Position numbers and translations under genes: made by a program. The notes beneath the pieces are model-generated. The model was not told the DNA's origin. It was given only the letters and a program-made list of their open reading frames with translations, and made no database searches. From Agrobacterium leguminum (GTDB lineage: Bacteria; Pseudomonadota; Alphaproteobacteria; Rhizobiales; Rhizobiaceae), in contig NZ_JADQWB010000003.1 in NCBI RefSeq assembly GCF_015704895.1, positions 62,001-126,000 of the forward strand: a DNA stretch of 64,000 nucleotides. Reading direction: 5' to 3'. This document shows, piece after piece, positions 15,343 to 25,577 of this stretch; position 1 is the first letter of the stretch; the number at the start of each line of letters is the position of its first letter.

Positions 15343-18300
15343 ATGAAAACGTTGATTCGATTGCTGAAATGGCTGGGCTACGCTGCTTTGTGCGGCGTGG
15401 TGCTGGTGTTGCTTGCGGTTCTGTTCGTCGGTTTTACCCCGATGGGCGCAAGAATCGCCGCAAAGCAGATTTCATCGCTCGTTTCCACGCCCGATCAGGT
15501 AATCGAGATTTCGCCCCCGAGCGGCCTTTTGACCGGCCGCCTGCGGCTCGACAATGTCACCCTTTCAGACCGGCAGGGACCCTATGCCCGCGTGAACCAG
15601 ATCGCCGTCGACTGGTCGCCGCTCTCGCTGCTTGCCGGCACCTTCCATGCCGACCGGGTCTCGGCCGGATCGATCGATGTCGAGCGCAAACCGCTTGCCC
15701 CGGAGCAGACATCGACCAAGAGCTCCAGCAATTCCTCGCTGCCGATCGAAATCGCCGTCGACAAGTTCAGCTTTCCCGATATCAGCCTTGGCCAATCGCT
15801 TCTCGGCCGTCCCTTCGACCTGAACGCGGAAGGCAACCTGACGGCTGCCCAGGACGATATGCGGCTATCGCTCACCGCCCATCGGCTCAATGCGCCGGAT
15901 GCGGAGGTTAATGCCGACATCGCCTTCCTTCCGAATGAAAATGTCCTGAAGCTGAAAGCGGAGATGAAGGAGCCCGAAGGCGGTCTTCTCGCCACGCTGC
16001 TTTCTCTTCCGGGAACACCTGCGGTGGCGATAGACCTCAACGGCGAAGGCCCGCTTTCCAACTGGACGGGCACGCTGCGCGGCAATGTCGCCGGCAACCC
16101 TGTCGTCAACGTCACCGGCCGCCACCTTCTTGCAGATGATGGCACCCGCCGTATCGAAATTGCAGGCGGCGGCCAGCCCGATCTGCTACTGCCTCCGGCC
16201 TTCCGCCAGCTTTTTGCTGGCGAGACAAAGCTCGACGCAAACGCCACGCTTTCGCCGCAGGGCCGTATCGAAATCGGCAGCAGCACGCTGGAGACCGGCA
16301 CCCTGCTGTTGACGGCGTCAGGCACGGTCGATCCGAACGGTCAGAACGATCTCGCCGCCAATCTCATCGGCACCGCCGGCCCCGTGGATTTTCGCTGGCC
16401 GCTGGAGAATGGCGAGGTTCAGGCCCTCATCAATGGCCTCGATCTTTCCCTCAAGGGCGGTGCAGACGCCGCGCATCTCAACACGACGGTATCGTTGCGC
16501 AGCCTTTCCCTGCCGCAAGGCAGGCTCGATGACGTCAAGCTGACGGCCGAGAGCGCCGATCTCAACATCGCCAGCCGCAGCGGCACGATCGCGACGGTGC
16601 TGTCCGTGGCGCAATCCTCCTTCGTCAGCCCCGATATCGACCGGCTGGTGCGGGCGCCCCTCACCATCAAGGCGCCGCTCAGCCTCACTTCGTCAGCCAT
16701 CGGCTTCGACGGCGCAACGCTGGAAAGCGCCAGTGTCGGTGGAACCCTGAACGGCAGTTTCGATCTTGCCGGCAATCGCCTGACCTCCAGCGTGCAGCTC
16801 TTCGCGCTGCCCGCCACCCTTCCACCGGCTCTCGCGGAAAAGTTCGACACCACCATCGCCCTCCAGAGCGATATCGACGTGACCATTGGCGGACGCACCA
16901 GCCTTGAAAACCTCGTCGTCAAGTCGGGAACCATCGAAGCGACCGGCAATGTCGGCCTCGAAAATGATGCATTGAGCGCCAGCCTGACGGGTAAATTTCC
17001 CGCTCTTGAAAAACTGACGCCACAGGCGAAGGGCGTCGCCGATTTTGCAATCGAAGCCAGCGGCGCGCTAACAGCACCGGATTTCAACGTCACCCTGAGT
17101 TCCGAAAGCGCAATCCTTGCCGGACGAACACTCGAATCGCTGAAGGTCAATGCAACGGGCAAGGCCGATCCCGCCGCGCCTCAGGCAAAGCTCACCGCCA
17201 GCGGCAGCCTCGACCGACAGAAGATCGACGCCAATGCCGATGTGGTGCAGACCGAAAACGGCACGGCCATCCCCGAGCTGCACGTGGCCGTAGGCCGGAA
17301 TATCTTGAACGGCCAGCTGCAATTCTCGCAGCAATTCCTGCCATCGGGCAATCTCTCCTTCAATTTCCCCGACCTTGCCCTGCTCGCCGCCCTCGCCGCG
17401 CAGCAGGCGGATGGCGATATTGCCGGCGACATCGCCCTGAGCAACGCCAATGGCCGGATTGCCGCGACGATCAAGGCCAATGGCGGCAGCATCCGCCAGG
17501 GCACGACAACGATCTCCAAACTCGCCGCCGATATTTCCATCGACGATCTTCAGGCTCTCGCCATCAATGGCAAGGTCAGCGCCGACAGCGTCAATGCCGG
17601 CGCCGCCGCGATATCAGGCCTGAATGCCACCATCGGCCATTCCGGCACGACGACCCAGTTCGACGTCAATGGCCGTTACGACAATGCGCCGCTGGTGGTA
17701 AAGGGCAGTGCTGAGACCGGTGGATCGCCCATGACGGTGCGCGTCGACGCCTTTTCCGCCGCCCCCAAGGGCATTGCCGTTCGCCTTGAAAAACCGAGCA
17801 CCATCGCCATCCAGAGCGGCACGGCCCGCATCTCCGATCTGACCATCATCACGGGTGAAGGACGCGTCGAGGTCAACGGCAGCGCCGGGTCGACGCTCGA
17901 CATCAATGCCGATATCCGTTCGCTGCCCGCCAGTCTCGCAAATGCCTTCGCCACCGGGCTGGATGCGGCAGGCAGCATCTCCGGCACAGTGAGCGCCAAG
18001 GGTGCGGCATCGAACCCCGCGGTCGATTACAATCTGAACTGGACCAATGCCGAGGTCGCGCAGACACGTGCGGCAGGCCTCGCCGCACTCGGCATCAAGG
18101 CGAACGGCCGTTTTGCCGGCGGCACCTTGCAGATCGACACCAATGTATCCGGCCAGGGCGGCATGTCGCTTTCCGGCGGCGGCTCGCTCGGCGTCGCCGG
18201 CAATCGTCCGCTTTCCATGGCGTTTTCCGGCAGGCTGCCCTTCTCCGCCGTCGCAGCGCAAACCGCAGCGCAGGGCCTCGATGTGGACGGCACCGCCGCC

Positions 18301-19503
18301 ATCGATGTGAAGATTTCCGGCAGCGCTTCCGCACCTGTCGTTACTGGCAGCATCACCACCGATGGTACGCGCCTGACCGACGTGCGCCGGAACCTGACCA
18401 TCAACGATCTGGGCGCCACCATCACCTTCGACCGTGACCGCGCCGTCATTTCGCGACTGACGGGCAAGCTGGCCGGCGGCGGAACGATCTCGGGAACCGG
18501 CAGCGTCGGCATAGCCGGTGGTTCTGGTTTCCCCGCCGATATATCGATCACGCTTAATCGCGCCGGTTATAATGACGGCACGCTGGTGACGACGGTGGTA
18601 AGCGGCACGCTGACGTTGAAGGGCCCGCTGCTGAATTCCCCCGTGCTGGGCGGCAACCTGACGCTGGACAGAAGCGCCATCACCATTCCGGAAAAGCTTC
18701 CGGCCTCGCTGACGGAAATCGATGTCAAGCACAAGAACGCGCCACCGAAGGTGCGCGCGCAGGCCAAGGCGCTCGGGGCTGATCAGGGCGGCAGCGGCAG
18801 CTCGTCCACCATCAATCTCGATCTGCAGGTGAACGCACCGAGCGGCATCTTCGTACGCGGACGCGGCATCGATGCGGAACTCACGGGCAATCTGACGATC
18901 CGTGGCACGGCGGCCGTTCCCGTCATTTCCGGCGGCTTCGAAATGCGCCGTGGCCGGCTCGAAATCCTCACTCGCCGCCTCGATTTCACCACCGGCAATA
19001 TCAGTTTCGGCGGCGGCCTCGTTCCGGTCCTCGATATGAAGGCGGACTCGACGGTCGGTTCGACGACCATCACCGTGGCCGTTTCCGGCAACGCCAACGA
19101 TCCGACCTTTGCCTTCTCCTCGGCGCCCGCCCTGCCGCAGGATGAGGTGATGGCGCAGCTAATCTTCGGCCAGTCCATGTCGAAACTCTCGGCTCTGCAG
19201 ATCGCAAGGCTGGCCGATGCCGCCGCCCAGTTGGCCGGCGGGCGTTCCACCTCGCTGTTCGACAAGCTCAGAAGCAATCTCGGCGTCGACGATCTCGATA
19301 TTTCGACAGATTCCGAAGGGCAGGCCCGTGTTTCCGCCGGTAAATATCTGAACGAAAGAACCTATCTCGAGCTGCAGCAAAGCGGCGAATCCGGCGCAAA
19401 AGCCATCATCAACCTCGATGTCGGACGGGGTGTGAAGCTACGCGGGGAAGCGGGCGGCGATGGCGAAGGCGCAGCCGGCATATTTTACGAGAAAGAATAT
19501 TAG
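15343..19503 (+). CDS. tamB: TamB-like inner-membrane-anchored protein (DUF490)
   Basis: Protein of 1386 residues. A single N-terminal membrane anchor (residues about 11-33, AALCGVVLVLLAVLFVGF) is followed by a very long periplasmic region of repeating beta strands. The C-terminal TamB/DUF490 domain includes ISGGFEMRRGRLEILTRRLDFTTGNISF and the terminal LDVGRGVKLRGEAGGDGEG segment. It follows tamA directly, the standard order. TamB proteins are elongated periplasmic bridges implicated in outer-membrane protein assembly and phospholipid transport. The gene has no frameshift over 4.1 kb. Confidence 0.93.
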   Translation: MKTLIRLLKWLGYAALCGVVLVLLAVLFVGFTPMGARIAAKQISSLVSTPDQVIEISPPSGLLTGRLRLDNVTLSDRQGPYARVNQIAVDWSPLSLLAGTFHADRVSAGSIDVERKPLAPEQTSTKSSSNSSLPIEIAVDKFSFPDISLGQSLLGRPFDLNAEGNLTAAQDDMRLSLTAHRLNAPDAEVNADIAFLPNENVLKLKAEMKEPEGGLLATLLSLPGTPAVAIDLNGEGPLSNWTGTLRGNVAGNPVVNVTGRHLLADDGTRRIEIAGGGQPDLLLPPAFRQLFAGETKLDANATLSPQGRIEIGSSTLETGTLLLTASGTVDPNGQNDLAANLIGTAGPVDFRWPLENGEVQALINGLDLSLKGGADAAHLNTTVSLRSLSLPQGRLDDVKLTAESADLNIASRSGTIATVLSVAQSSFVSPDIDRLVRAPLTIKAPLSLTSSAIGFDGATLESASVGGTLNGSFDLAGNRLTSSVQLFALPATLPPALAEKFDTTIALQSDIDVTIGGRTSLENLVVKSGTIEATGNVGLENDALSASLTGKFPALEKLTPQAKGVADFAIEASGALTAPDFNVTLSSESAILAGRTLESLKVNATGKADPAAPQAKLTASGSLDRQKIDANADVVQTENGTAIPELHVAVGRNILNGQLQFSQQFLPSGNLSFNFPDLALLAALAAQQADGDIAGDIALSNANGRIAATIKANGGSIRQGTTTISKLAADISIDDLQALAINGKVSADSVNAGAAAISGLNATIGHSGTTTQFDVNGRYDNAPLVVKGSAETGGSPMTVRVDAFSAAPKGIAVRLEKPSTIAIQSGTARISDLTIITGEGRVEVNGSAGSTLDINADIRSLPASLANAFATGLDAAGSISGTVSAKGAASNPAVDYNLNWTNAEVAQTRAAGLAALGIKANGRFAGGTLQIDTNVSGQGGMSLSGGGSLGVAGNRPLSMAFSGRLPFSAVAAQTAAQGLDVDGTAAIDVKISGSASAPVVTGSITTDGTRLTDVRRNLTINDLGATITFDRDRAVISRLTGKLAGGGTISGTGSVGIAGGSGFPADISITLNRAGYNDGTLVTTVVSGTLTLKGPLLNSPVLGGNLTLDRSAITIPEKLPASLTEIDVKHKNAPPKVRAQAKALGADQGGSGSSSTINLDLQVNAPSGIFVRGRGIDAELTGNLTIRGTAAVPVISGGFEMRRGRLEILTRRLDFTTGNISFGGGLVPVLDMKADSTVGSTTITVAVSGNANDPTFAFSSAPALPQDEVMAQLIFGQSMSKLSALQIARLADAAAQLAGGRSTSLFDKLRSNLGVDDLDISTDSEGQARVSAGKYLNERTYLELQQSGESGAKAIINLDVGRGVKLRGEAGGDGEGAAGIFYEKEY

Positions 19504-19769
19504 CATTCCCAGTAAAAGTGCGTGGCGGTTTTTACGTCCGGACAATGCGTAAAATCAAAGAGAGTATTTTCGTGTTTCTAAGAAAAGCGAAAACACTCCA
19601 GCGCCGCTTCGCATTTAGGTTTGCGAAACCATCTGATGATACAAATCATCCATTGAAGACGGAAATATTGTTTCCGGCTGTTCAGGCACCAGGCAGAACG
19701 CCAAATCCGCATATGCAAGTGTCGGTGCACTTGCGCCGGCCTCCACAGCGAGCATTGGGAAGAATTCTG
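19504..19769. other. Intergenic region upstream of cheW with small inverted repeats
   Basis: This 266-bp spacer has no convincing gene; the open frame continuing cheW upstream is arginine-rich and lacks family similarity. It contains a 7-bp inverted repeat GCAAGTG/CACTTGC at 19715-19721 and 19728-19734, and a weaker GGAAA/TTTCC pair at 19661-19675. It probably carries the cheW promoter and leader. Confidence 0.4.
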
Positions 19770-20246
19770 ATGGCAATGATTAACTCTACCAATTTTGGCG
19801 GTGAGACGCTCGAAATCATCGCGTTCCGCCTGCATGATCAGGAATTCTGCGTGAAGACGACGACCATACGCGAAATTCGCGGCTGGGCGCCTTCTACGCC
19901 CATTCCCCACGCGCCGAAAGACGTCATCGGCGTCATGAACCTTCGCGGCTCCGTCATTCCGATCATCGATCTGGCTCACAAGCTCGGCATGAAGAGCACC
20001 GTCGCCAATGAGAGAAGCGCCATCGTGGTGGCGGAAGTGCACAACATGGTCATCGGCATGCTCGTCGACCGCGTTTCCGACATTCTGACGATCCCGGCAA
20101 ACCAGGTTCAGCCGGTTCCGGAAATCTCGGCCTCCTTCGACAAGTCCTATTCGGAAGGCATCATCGCCAACGAACACGGCATGATCTGCTTCCTGAACCT
20201 TGCGAAAATGTTCAAGGGAACCGAAGCGGAAGATCTCGCGGCCTAA
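19770..20246 (+). CDS. cheW: CheW chemotaxis coupling protein
   Basis: Adaptor of 158 residues that couples chemoreceptors to the CheA kinase. The whole length matches the CheW fold: LEIIAFRLHDQEFCVKTTTIREIRGW at the start, HAPKDVIGVMNLRGSVIPIIDLAHKLG in the middle, and VDRVSDILTIPANQVQPVPE. The start at 19770 is chosen because the CheW fold begins there and GGGAAG precedes it. The main flagellar/che cluster is not in this window, so this is a detached copy next to a receptor gene, as seen in rhizobia. A terminator follows. Confidence 0.95.
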   Translation: MAMINSTNFGGETLEIIAFRLHDQEFCVKTTTIREIRGWAPSTPIPHAPKDVIGVMNLRGSVIPIIDLAHKLGMKSTVANERSAIVVAEVHNMVIGMLVDRVSDILTIPANQVQPVPEISASFDKSYSEGIIANEHGMICFLNLAKMFKGTEAEDLAA

Positions 20247-20576
20247 TCAGGCCTTTTTGTCAGGCCACGCCACACGAAGACTATCGATCAATCCAGACCG
20301 CCGGAGCACTCGCCCGGCGGTTTTGTTTTTACTCTTTACCTCGCCTTATTAAATAAGAACATTTTAATATTATGGATATCTAATATTAAAAGCCGTGGAA
20401 CAGTATCGCGCCGGCACGAATATCACGCTGGCCCGATACCTGACCGAGGCGGAGAGACGGAAGTGCCTGCATTGCTGCCTTCGGCGGCAAACCTGTTCGT
20501 TGTTCAACATGATACGGCGTGGACCGCATATCCTGTGCGGCTCGCCGCGCCGTGGGCCGTTTTTGGGGGACGTATA
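20247..20576. promoter_or_regulatory. cheW-receptor spacer with a perfect AT-rich inverted repeat
   Basis: This 330-bp spacer holds the cheW terminator and then a strongly AT-rich stretch. There, TTTTAATATTA (20362-20372) and TAATATTAAAA (20381-20391) form a perfect 11-bp inverted repeat with an 8-bp spacer. It lies about 190 bp upstream of the receptor start and stands out from the GC-rich surroundings. It could be an operator, a curved upstream element or a promoter. An in-frame start at 20463 would add 38 residues unlike any receptor and is rejected. Confidence 0.45.
20297..20330 (+). terminator. Rho-independent terminator of cheW
   Basis: Stem ACCGCCGG/CCGGCGGT followed by TTTGTTTTT, about 50 bp after the cheW stop. 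It separates cheW from the receptor gene, which must then have its own promoter. Confidence 0.88.
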
Positions 20577-22352
20577 ATGCTGGGGTTAGGGAAAAGCGCA
20601 GACAACAGAAATATGCTCGATGCGATATCGAGATCGCAGGCGGTCATAGAATTCGATCTCAAGGGTAATATCCTCACCGCGAATAAAAATTTCTGCACGG
20701 CGCTGGGTTATGATCTCACCGAGATCGTCGGCAAGCACCATCGCATCTTCTGCGACAGCGAGCTTGCCGCGTCGCGGGCCTATCAGGAATTCTGGGAGTC
20801 TCTCGCCCGTGGCGAGTTCCAGGCCAAGGAATATCGCCGTATCCGCAAGGACGGCTCGGTTATCTGGATCGAGGCCTCTTACAACCCGGTTTTCCGTTCC
20901 GGCAAACCCTATAAGGTCGTGAAGATCGCCACCGACATCACCGCCAAGAAAATCAGGGCCGTGGACGATGCGGGCAAGCTGGAGGCGCTCTCCCGTTCGC
21001 AGGCCACCATCGAGTTTTTCCCGGATGGCACCATCATCACCGCCAACCCGAATTTTTGCGCCACGGTGAATTACGACCTCAAGGAAATCGAGGGCAGGCA
21101 TCACCGCATGTTCTGCGATCCAGCGTATGCCGCCTCGCCCGCCTATGGCAATTTCTGGCCGCGACTGGCGGCAGGGGAATTCATCTCGGATGAATTTGTC
21201 CGCTATGGAAAGAACGGCAAGGAAATATGGATCCAGGCCGCCTATAATCCGGTGCTGGACGAGGCGGGCAAGGTGGTCAAAGTGGTGAAATTCGCCACGG
21301 ATGTCACGCCGCGCATGAGCGCCATCAGTGTGCTTGCCGATGCCCTGCGGGCGCTGGCCGAAGGTGATCTTGTGCAGCGCCTCGACAACAGCTTCGTGCC
21401 CAGCATGGAAAAGCTGCGCGCGGACTTCAACGAAGTCGTCGCCAAGCTGCAGGCCACCATGCAGACCATCGCCCACAATGCCTCGACAATCGCCTCGGGC
21501 TCCGGCGAAATCCGCATCGCCGCCGATCAGCTTTCGCAGCGCACCGAACAGCAGGCCGCCTCGCTGGAAGAGACCGCAGCCGCGCTGGAGGAAATCACCA
21601 CCACCGTTACCGATGCCAGCCAGCGCGCCGGCGAGGCCGGCAAGCTGGTGCTGCGGACGAGAGAACATGCCGAACATTCCGGCGACATCGTCCAGCAGGC
21701 AATTTCCGCCATGGATGCGATTTCCCGTTCCTCGGGTGAAATCACCAATATCATCGGCGTCATTGACGACATCGCCTTCCAGACCAATCTTCTGGCCCTG
21801 AATGCGGGTGTCGAAGCCGCCCGGGCCGGCGAAGCGGGCAAGGGTTTCGCCGTTGTGGCGCAGGAGGTCCGCGAACTCGCACAACGGTCCGCCGTTGCGG
21901 CCAAGGAAATCAAATCCCTCATCAACACCTCCCGCGAGCAGGTCGCCAACGGTGTGGATCTGGTTGGCAGAACCGGCGGCGCGCTCCGGGATATCCAGTC
22001 GCAGATGAGCGAGATCGACACCAATGTCTCGGCGATCGTTGAAGCCTCGCGCGAACAGGCGAATGGTCTCAGCGAAATCAATCAGGCCGTCAACGTCATG
22101 GATCAGGCCACCCAGAAAAACGCCGCCATGGTGGAGGAAACCACCGCCGCCAGCCACGGCCTCGCCACGGAGGCGGAAAATCTGCACGAATTGCTGCGGC
22201 AGTTCAGAATATCCCACGAGGCATCGGCATCGCCCGCCCGCCCGGCCGACAAAAAGCCAGCCGTCGTCACCCGGCTCTCTACGCCGCAACCGCGATATGC
22301 CGCCGCGCCAAGGTCTCACGGAAACGCAGCCGCCGAATGGGCGGAATTCTAG
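20577..22352 (+). CDS. Methyl-accepting chemotaxis protein, soluble, two PAS domains
   Basis: Receptor of 591 residues with no membrane span or signal peptide, so probably cytoplasmic. Two PAS domains lie at about residues 10-130 and 132-250 (NMLDAISRSQAVIEFDLKGN and LEALSRSQATIEFFPDGT); each carries HHRIFCD or HHRMFCD and a PAC end VVKIATDIT or VVKFATDVT. A HAMP-like segment follows (ALAEGDLVQRLD), then a long signalling coiled coil. The hairpin tip is FQTNLLALNAGVEAARAGEAG. The C-terminus ends EWAEF, resembling the CheR/CheB-binding pentapeptide of rhizobial receptors. The ATG at 20577 has a GGGGGAC site. PAS domains suggest sensing of redox, oxygen or a small ligand; no haem or flavin contact can be assigned. 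Confidence 0.93.
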   Translation: MLGLGKSADNRNMLDAISRSQAVIEFDLKGNILTANKNFCTALGYDLTEIVGKHHRIFCDSELAASRAYQEFWESLARGEFQAKEYRRIRKDGSVIWIEASYNPVFRSGKPYKVVKIATDITAKKIRAVDDAGKLEALSRSQATIEFFPDGTIITANPNFCATVNYDLKEIEGRHHRMFCDPAYAASPAYGNFWPRLAAGEFISDEFVRYGKNGKEIWIQAAYNPVLDEAGKVVKVVKFATDVTPRMSAISVLADALRALAEGDLVQRLDNSFVPSMEKLRADFNEVVAKLQATMQTIAHNASTIASGSGEIRIAADQLSQRTEQQAASLEETAAALEEITTTVTDASQRAGEAGKLVLRTREHAEHSGDIVQQAISAMDAISRSSGEITNIIGVIDDIAFQTNLLALNAGVEAARAGEAGKGFAVVAQEVRELAQRSAVAAKEIKSLINTSREQVANGVDLVGRTGGALRDIQSQMSEIDTNVSAIVEASREQANGLSEINQAVNVMDQATQKNAAMVEETTAASHGLATEAENLHELLRQFRISHEASASPARPADKKPAVVTRLSTPQPRYAAAPRSHGNAAAEWAEF

Positions 22353-22370
22353 GCCCGCTCTGAAGCCAAG

Positions 22371-22391
22371 GGCCGCCGGGAAACGGCGGCC
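22371..22391. terminator. Bidirectional hairpin between the receptor gene and fdhD
   Basis: Perfect 8-bp stem GGCCGCCG/CGGCGGCC with a GGAAA loop between two convergent genes. There is no long U tract on either strand, so its strength as an intrinsic terminator is uncertain. Confidence 0.5.
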
Positions 22392-22397
22392 TCAATG

Positions 22398-23204
22398 TTA
22401 TAGAATGATACGATCCGCCCGGGTGAAGATTTCAAAATCGTCACCTCTCACCAGCGCCACAAGTGTGACACCCGAACTCTCGGCCGTTTCGATGGCGAGT
22501 GCAGTGGGCGCGGAGATCGCCGCCAGAATGGGGCTGCCAAGAATGGCCGTCTTCTGGACCATTTCCACCGACAGTCGGCTGGTGACCACCACAATACCCT
22601 TATCGGGCGATAGGTCCGCATTGACGACCGCACCTGCGAGCTTGTCGAGCGCATTGTGGCGGCCGACATCTTCGCGGACAGCAAGCAGCCCTTTTTGAGG
22701 ATTGTAGAAACCCGCGCCGTGAACTGCCCTCGTTTCGCGATTGAGGCTTTGCGCTTCATTCAGCGCTTTCACCGCGGCAACGATGTCATCTCCGTCAACG
22801 CAGACTTCCACGTCGCTCAACTCCGGTACCACGCGGACCGCCTGTTCTATGGATTCGATGCCACAAAGACCGCAGCCGACGGGGCCTGCCATATGCCGCC
22901 GTCTTGCCCTCAGCGCATCCGCATTGGCATCCTGCAAATCCACCTGAACATCGAAGCCCTGCCCGGCCTCGATCACCGCGATGGAACGGATTTCCGCCCT
23001 TGTGGATATGATGCCTTCCGTAAGACTGAAACCAACCGCGAAATCGACAAGATCAGCGGGGCTGGCCATCATCACGGCATGGGTGCTGCCGCCATAGGAA
23101 AAGGCAACCGGCACCTCCTCCGGCACCGCCCTCTCGCCCTCCACTATGGCCCCTTCGCGCAAAGCTGTTCTTGCGACCCTTCGGTAACTTGCCTCTGCCG
23201 ACAC
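22398..23204 (-). CDS. fdhD: FdhD, sulfurtransferase for formate dehydrogenase maturation
   Basis: Protein of 268 residues. FdhD carries sulfur from the cysteine desulfurase IscS to the molybdenum cofactor of formate dehydrogenase. The catalytic cysteines are visible as CGLC (C111, C114) in MAGPVGCGLCGIESIEQ. Other family segments are FAVGFSLTEGII, VHGAGFY, REDVGRHNALDKLAG and VVTSRLSVEMVQK. No formate dehydrogenase subunit gene lies in the window, so the partner must be elsewhere. It is convergent with the receptor gene. Confidence 0.94.
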   Translation of the reverse strand: MSAEASYRRVARTALREGAIVEGERAVPEEVPVAFSYGGSTHAVMMASPADLVDFAVGFSLTEGIISTRAEIRSIAVIEAGQGFDVQVDLQDANADALRARRRHMAGPVGCGLCGIESIEQAVRVVPELSDVEVCVDGDDIVAAVKALNEAQSLNRETRAVHGAGFYNPQKGLLAVREDVGRHNALDKLAGAVVNADLSPDKGIVVVTSRLSVEMVQKTAILGSPILAAISAPTALAIETAESSGVTLVALVRGDDFEIFTRADRIIL

Positions 23205-23558
23205 CCGATCACTCCTCCATGACGAAAATCCGCTTCGTCTCTCTCACGATCTCAAAGCAGCATTTCTTCCCGGTATCACATCTAACCGAAAGCCCTGAAA
23301 ATCGGAATCGGTTTCCCGGGTGCACCCGTTGAAGGCGCTCCTTGCCTCACCCATTTTCCGCACGTCCACTACTGATGTAATCCCGCCAACGCCATTCGGA
23401 ATCTCAGATCAGGCCAAGTGACGGGTTTCTATGCGAAAGCAGCCATGCTTCGTCTGATATGGTGAGGCAACAGCCCAAAACAAAAAAGCGACCGAAGCGG
23501 CCGCTTTCTGCTTTAGGTTTTTTGTGGGCAGTCATTCTTTCGAACCCGCCCGGTGCTT
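23205..23558. other. Intergenic region between fdhD and atpC
   Basis: This 354-bp spacer contains the fdhD promoter (not located) and, at its right end, the terminator of the atp operon at 23484-23507. Apart from these I see no gene or repeat in it. Confidence 0.55.
23484..23507 (-). terminator. Rho-independent terminator of the atpHAGDC operon
   Basis: On the minus strand the RNA forms AAAGCGGCCG/CGGTCGCTTT capped by a UUCG-type loop (C-UUCG-G) and followed by TTTTTTG, about 50 bp after the atpC stop codon. Confidence 0.88.
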
Positions 23559-23969
23559 TCAAGCAGCGACGAGAACCTCATGCAGGTTCGTCAGTTCGTA
23601 AAGGTGCTTTTCAAGCTTGGTCAGATGTTCGTGATGATGATTGCCCTCTTCGATTTCGGCCTTGGCCGCATCGATACGCTTCTGCAGCGTGTCGGGGGAC
23701 ATGTCATCGGCCGAAACGGCGGATTCGGCGAGAAGCGTGCAGCCGGTCGGCAGAATATCGGCAAAACCGCCGAAGACGACATATTTATGCGTCTCGCCGG
23801 AAGCGAACTTCACCGTTACCAGACCCGGCTTGATCGTGGTCATCGTCGGCGCATGATTGGCCAGAACGGTCATCTCACCCAGCGTAGCCGGGATGACGAC
23901 TTCCGTAACCGTTTCGGAAACGAGCAGACGCTCCGGGGAAACGAGATCGAATTTGAAACTGTCAGCCAT
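23559..23969 (-). CDS. atpC: ATP synthase F1 subunit epsilon
   Basis: Rotor-stalk subunit of the F1 sector, 136 residues. The N-terminal beta sandwich (FKFDLVSPERLLVSETVTEVVIPATLGEMTVLANHAPTMT) is complete. The C-terminal helical region, which can inhibit ATP hydrolysis, is near residues 90-136 (LQKRIDAAKAEIEEGNHHHEHLTKLEKHLYEL). It is the last gene of the atpHAGDC operon, 130 bp after atpD, followed by a strong terminator. Confidence 0.96.
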   Translation of the reverse strand: MADSFKFDLVSPERLLVSETVTEVVIPATLGEMTVLANHAPTMTTIKPGLVTVKFASGETHKYVVFGGFADILPTGCTLLAESAVSADDMSPDTLQKRIDAAKAEIEEGNHHHEHLTKLEKHLYELTNLHEVLVAA

Positions 23970-24099
23970 GGCTATTCACTTCTTTTCAATTACGCGGGCG
24001 TCACGGACTTGTCTTTTACAACGCAGGCGAAAGCCGTTCCGGTTCGCCACCATTGTCAGCAGGGCGCGCGGCTAGAGCCACGCGCCCGCCAATTCATGA

Positions 24100-25572
<1,473 letters not shown>

Positions 25573-25577
25573 TTACC

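Noticed and set aside
20586-22319. Open frame of 577 codons on the minus strand
   Set aside because: Antisense to the chemoreceptor gene; composition is Gly/Arg/His-rich as expected for a shadow frame.
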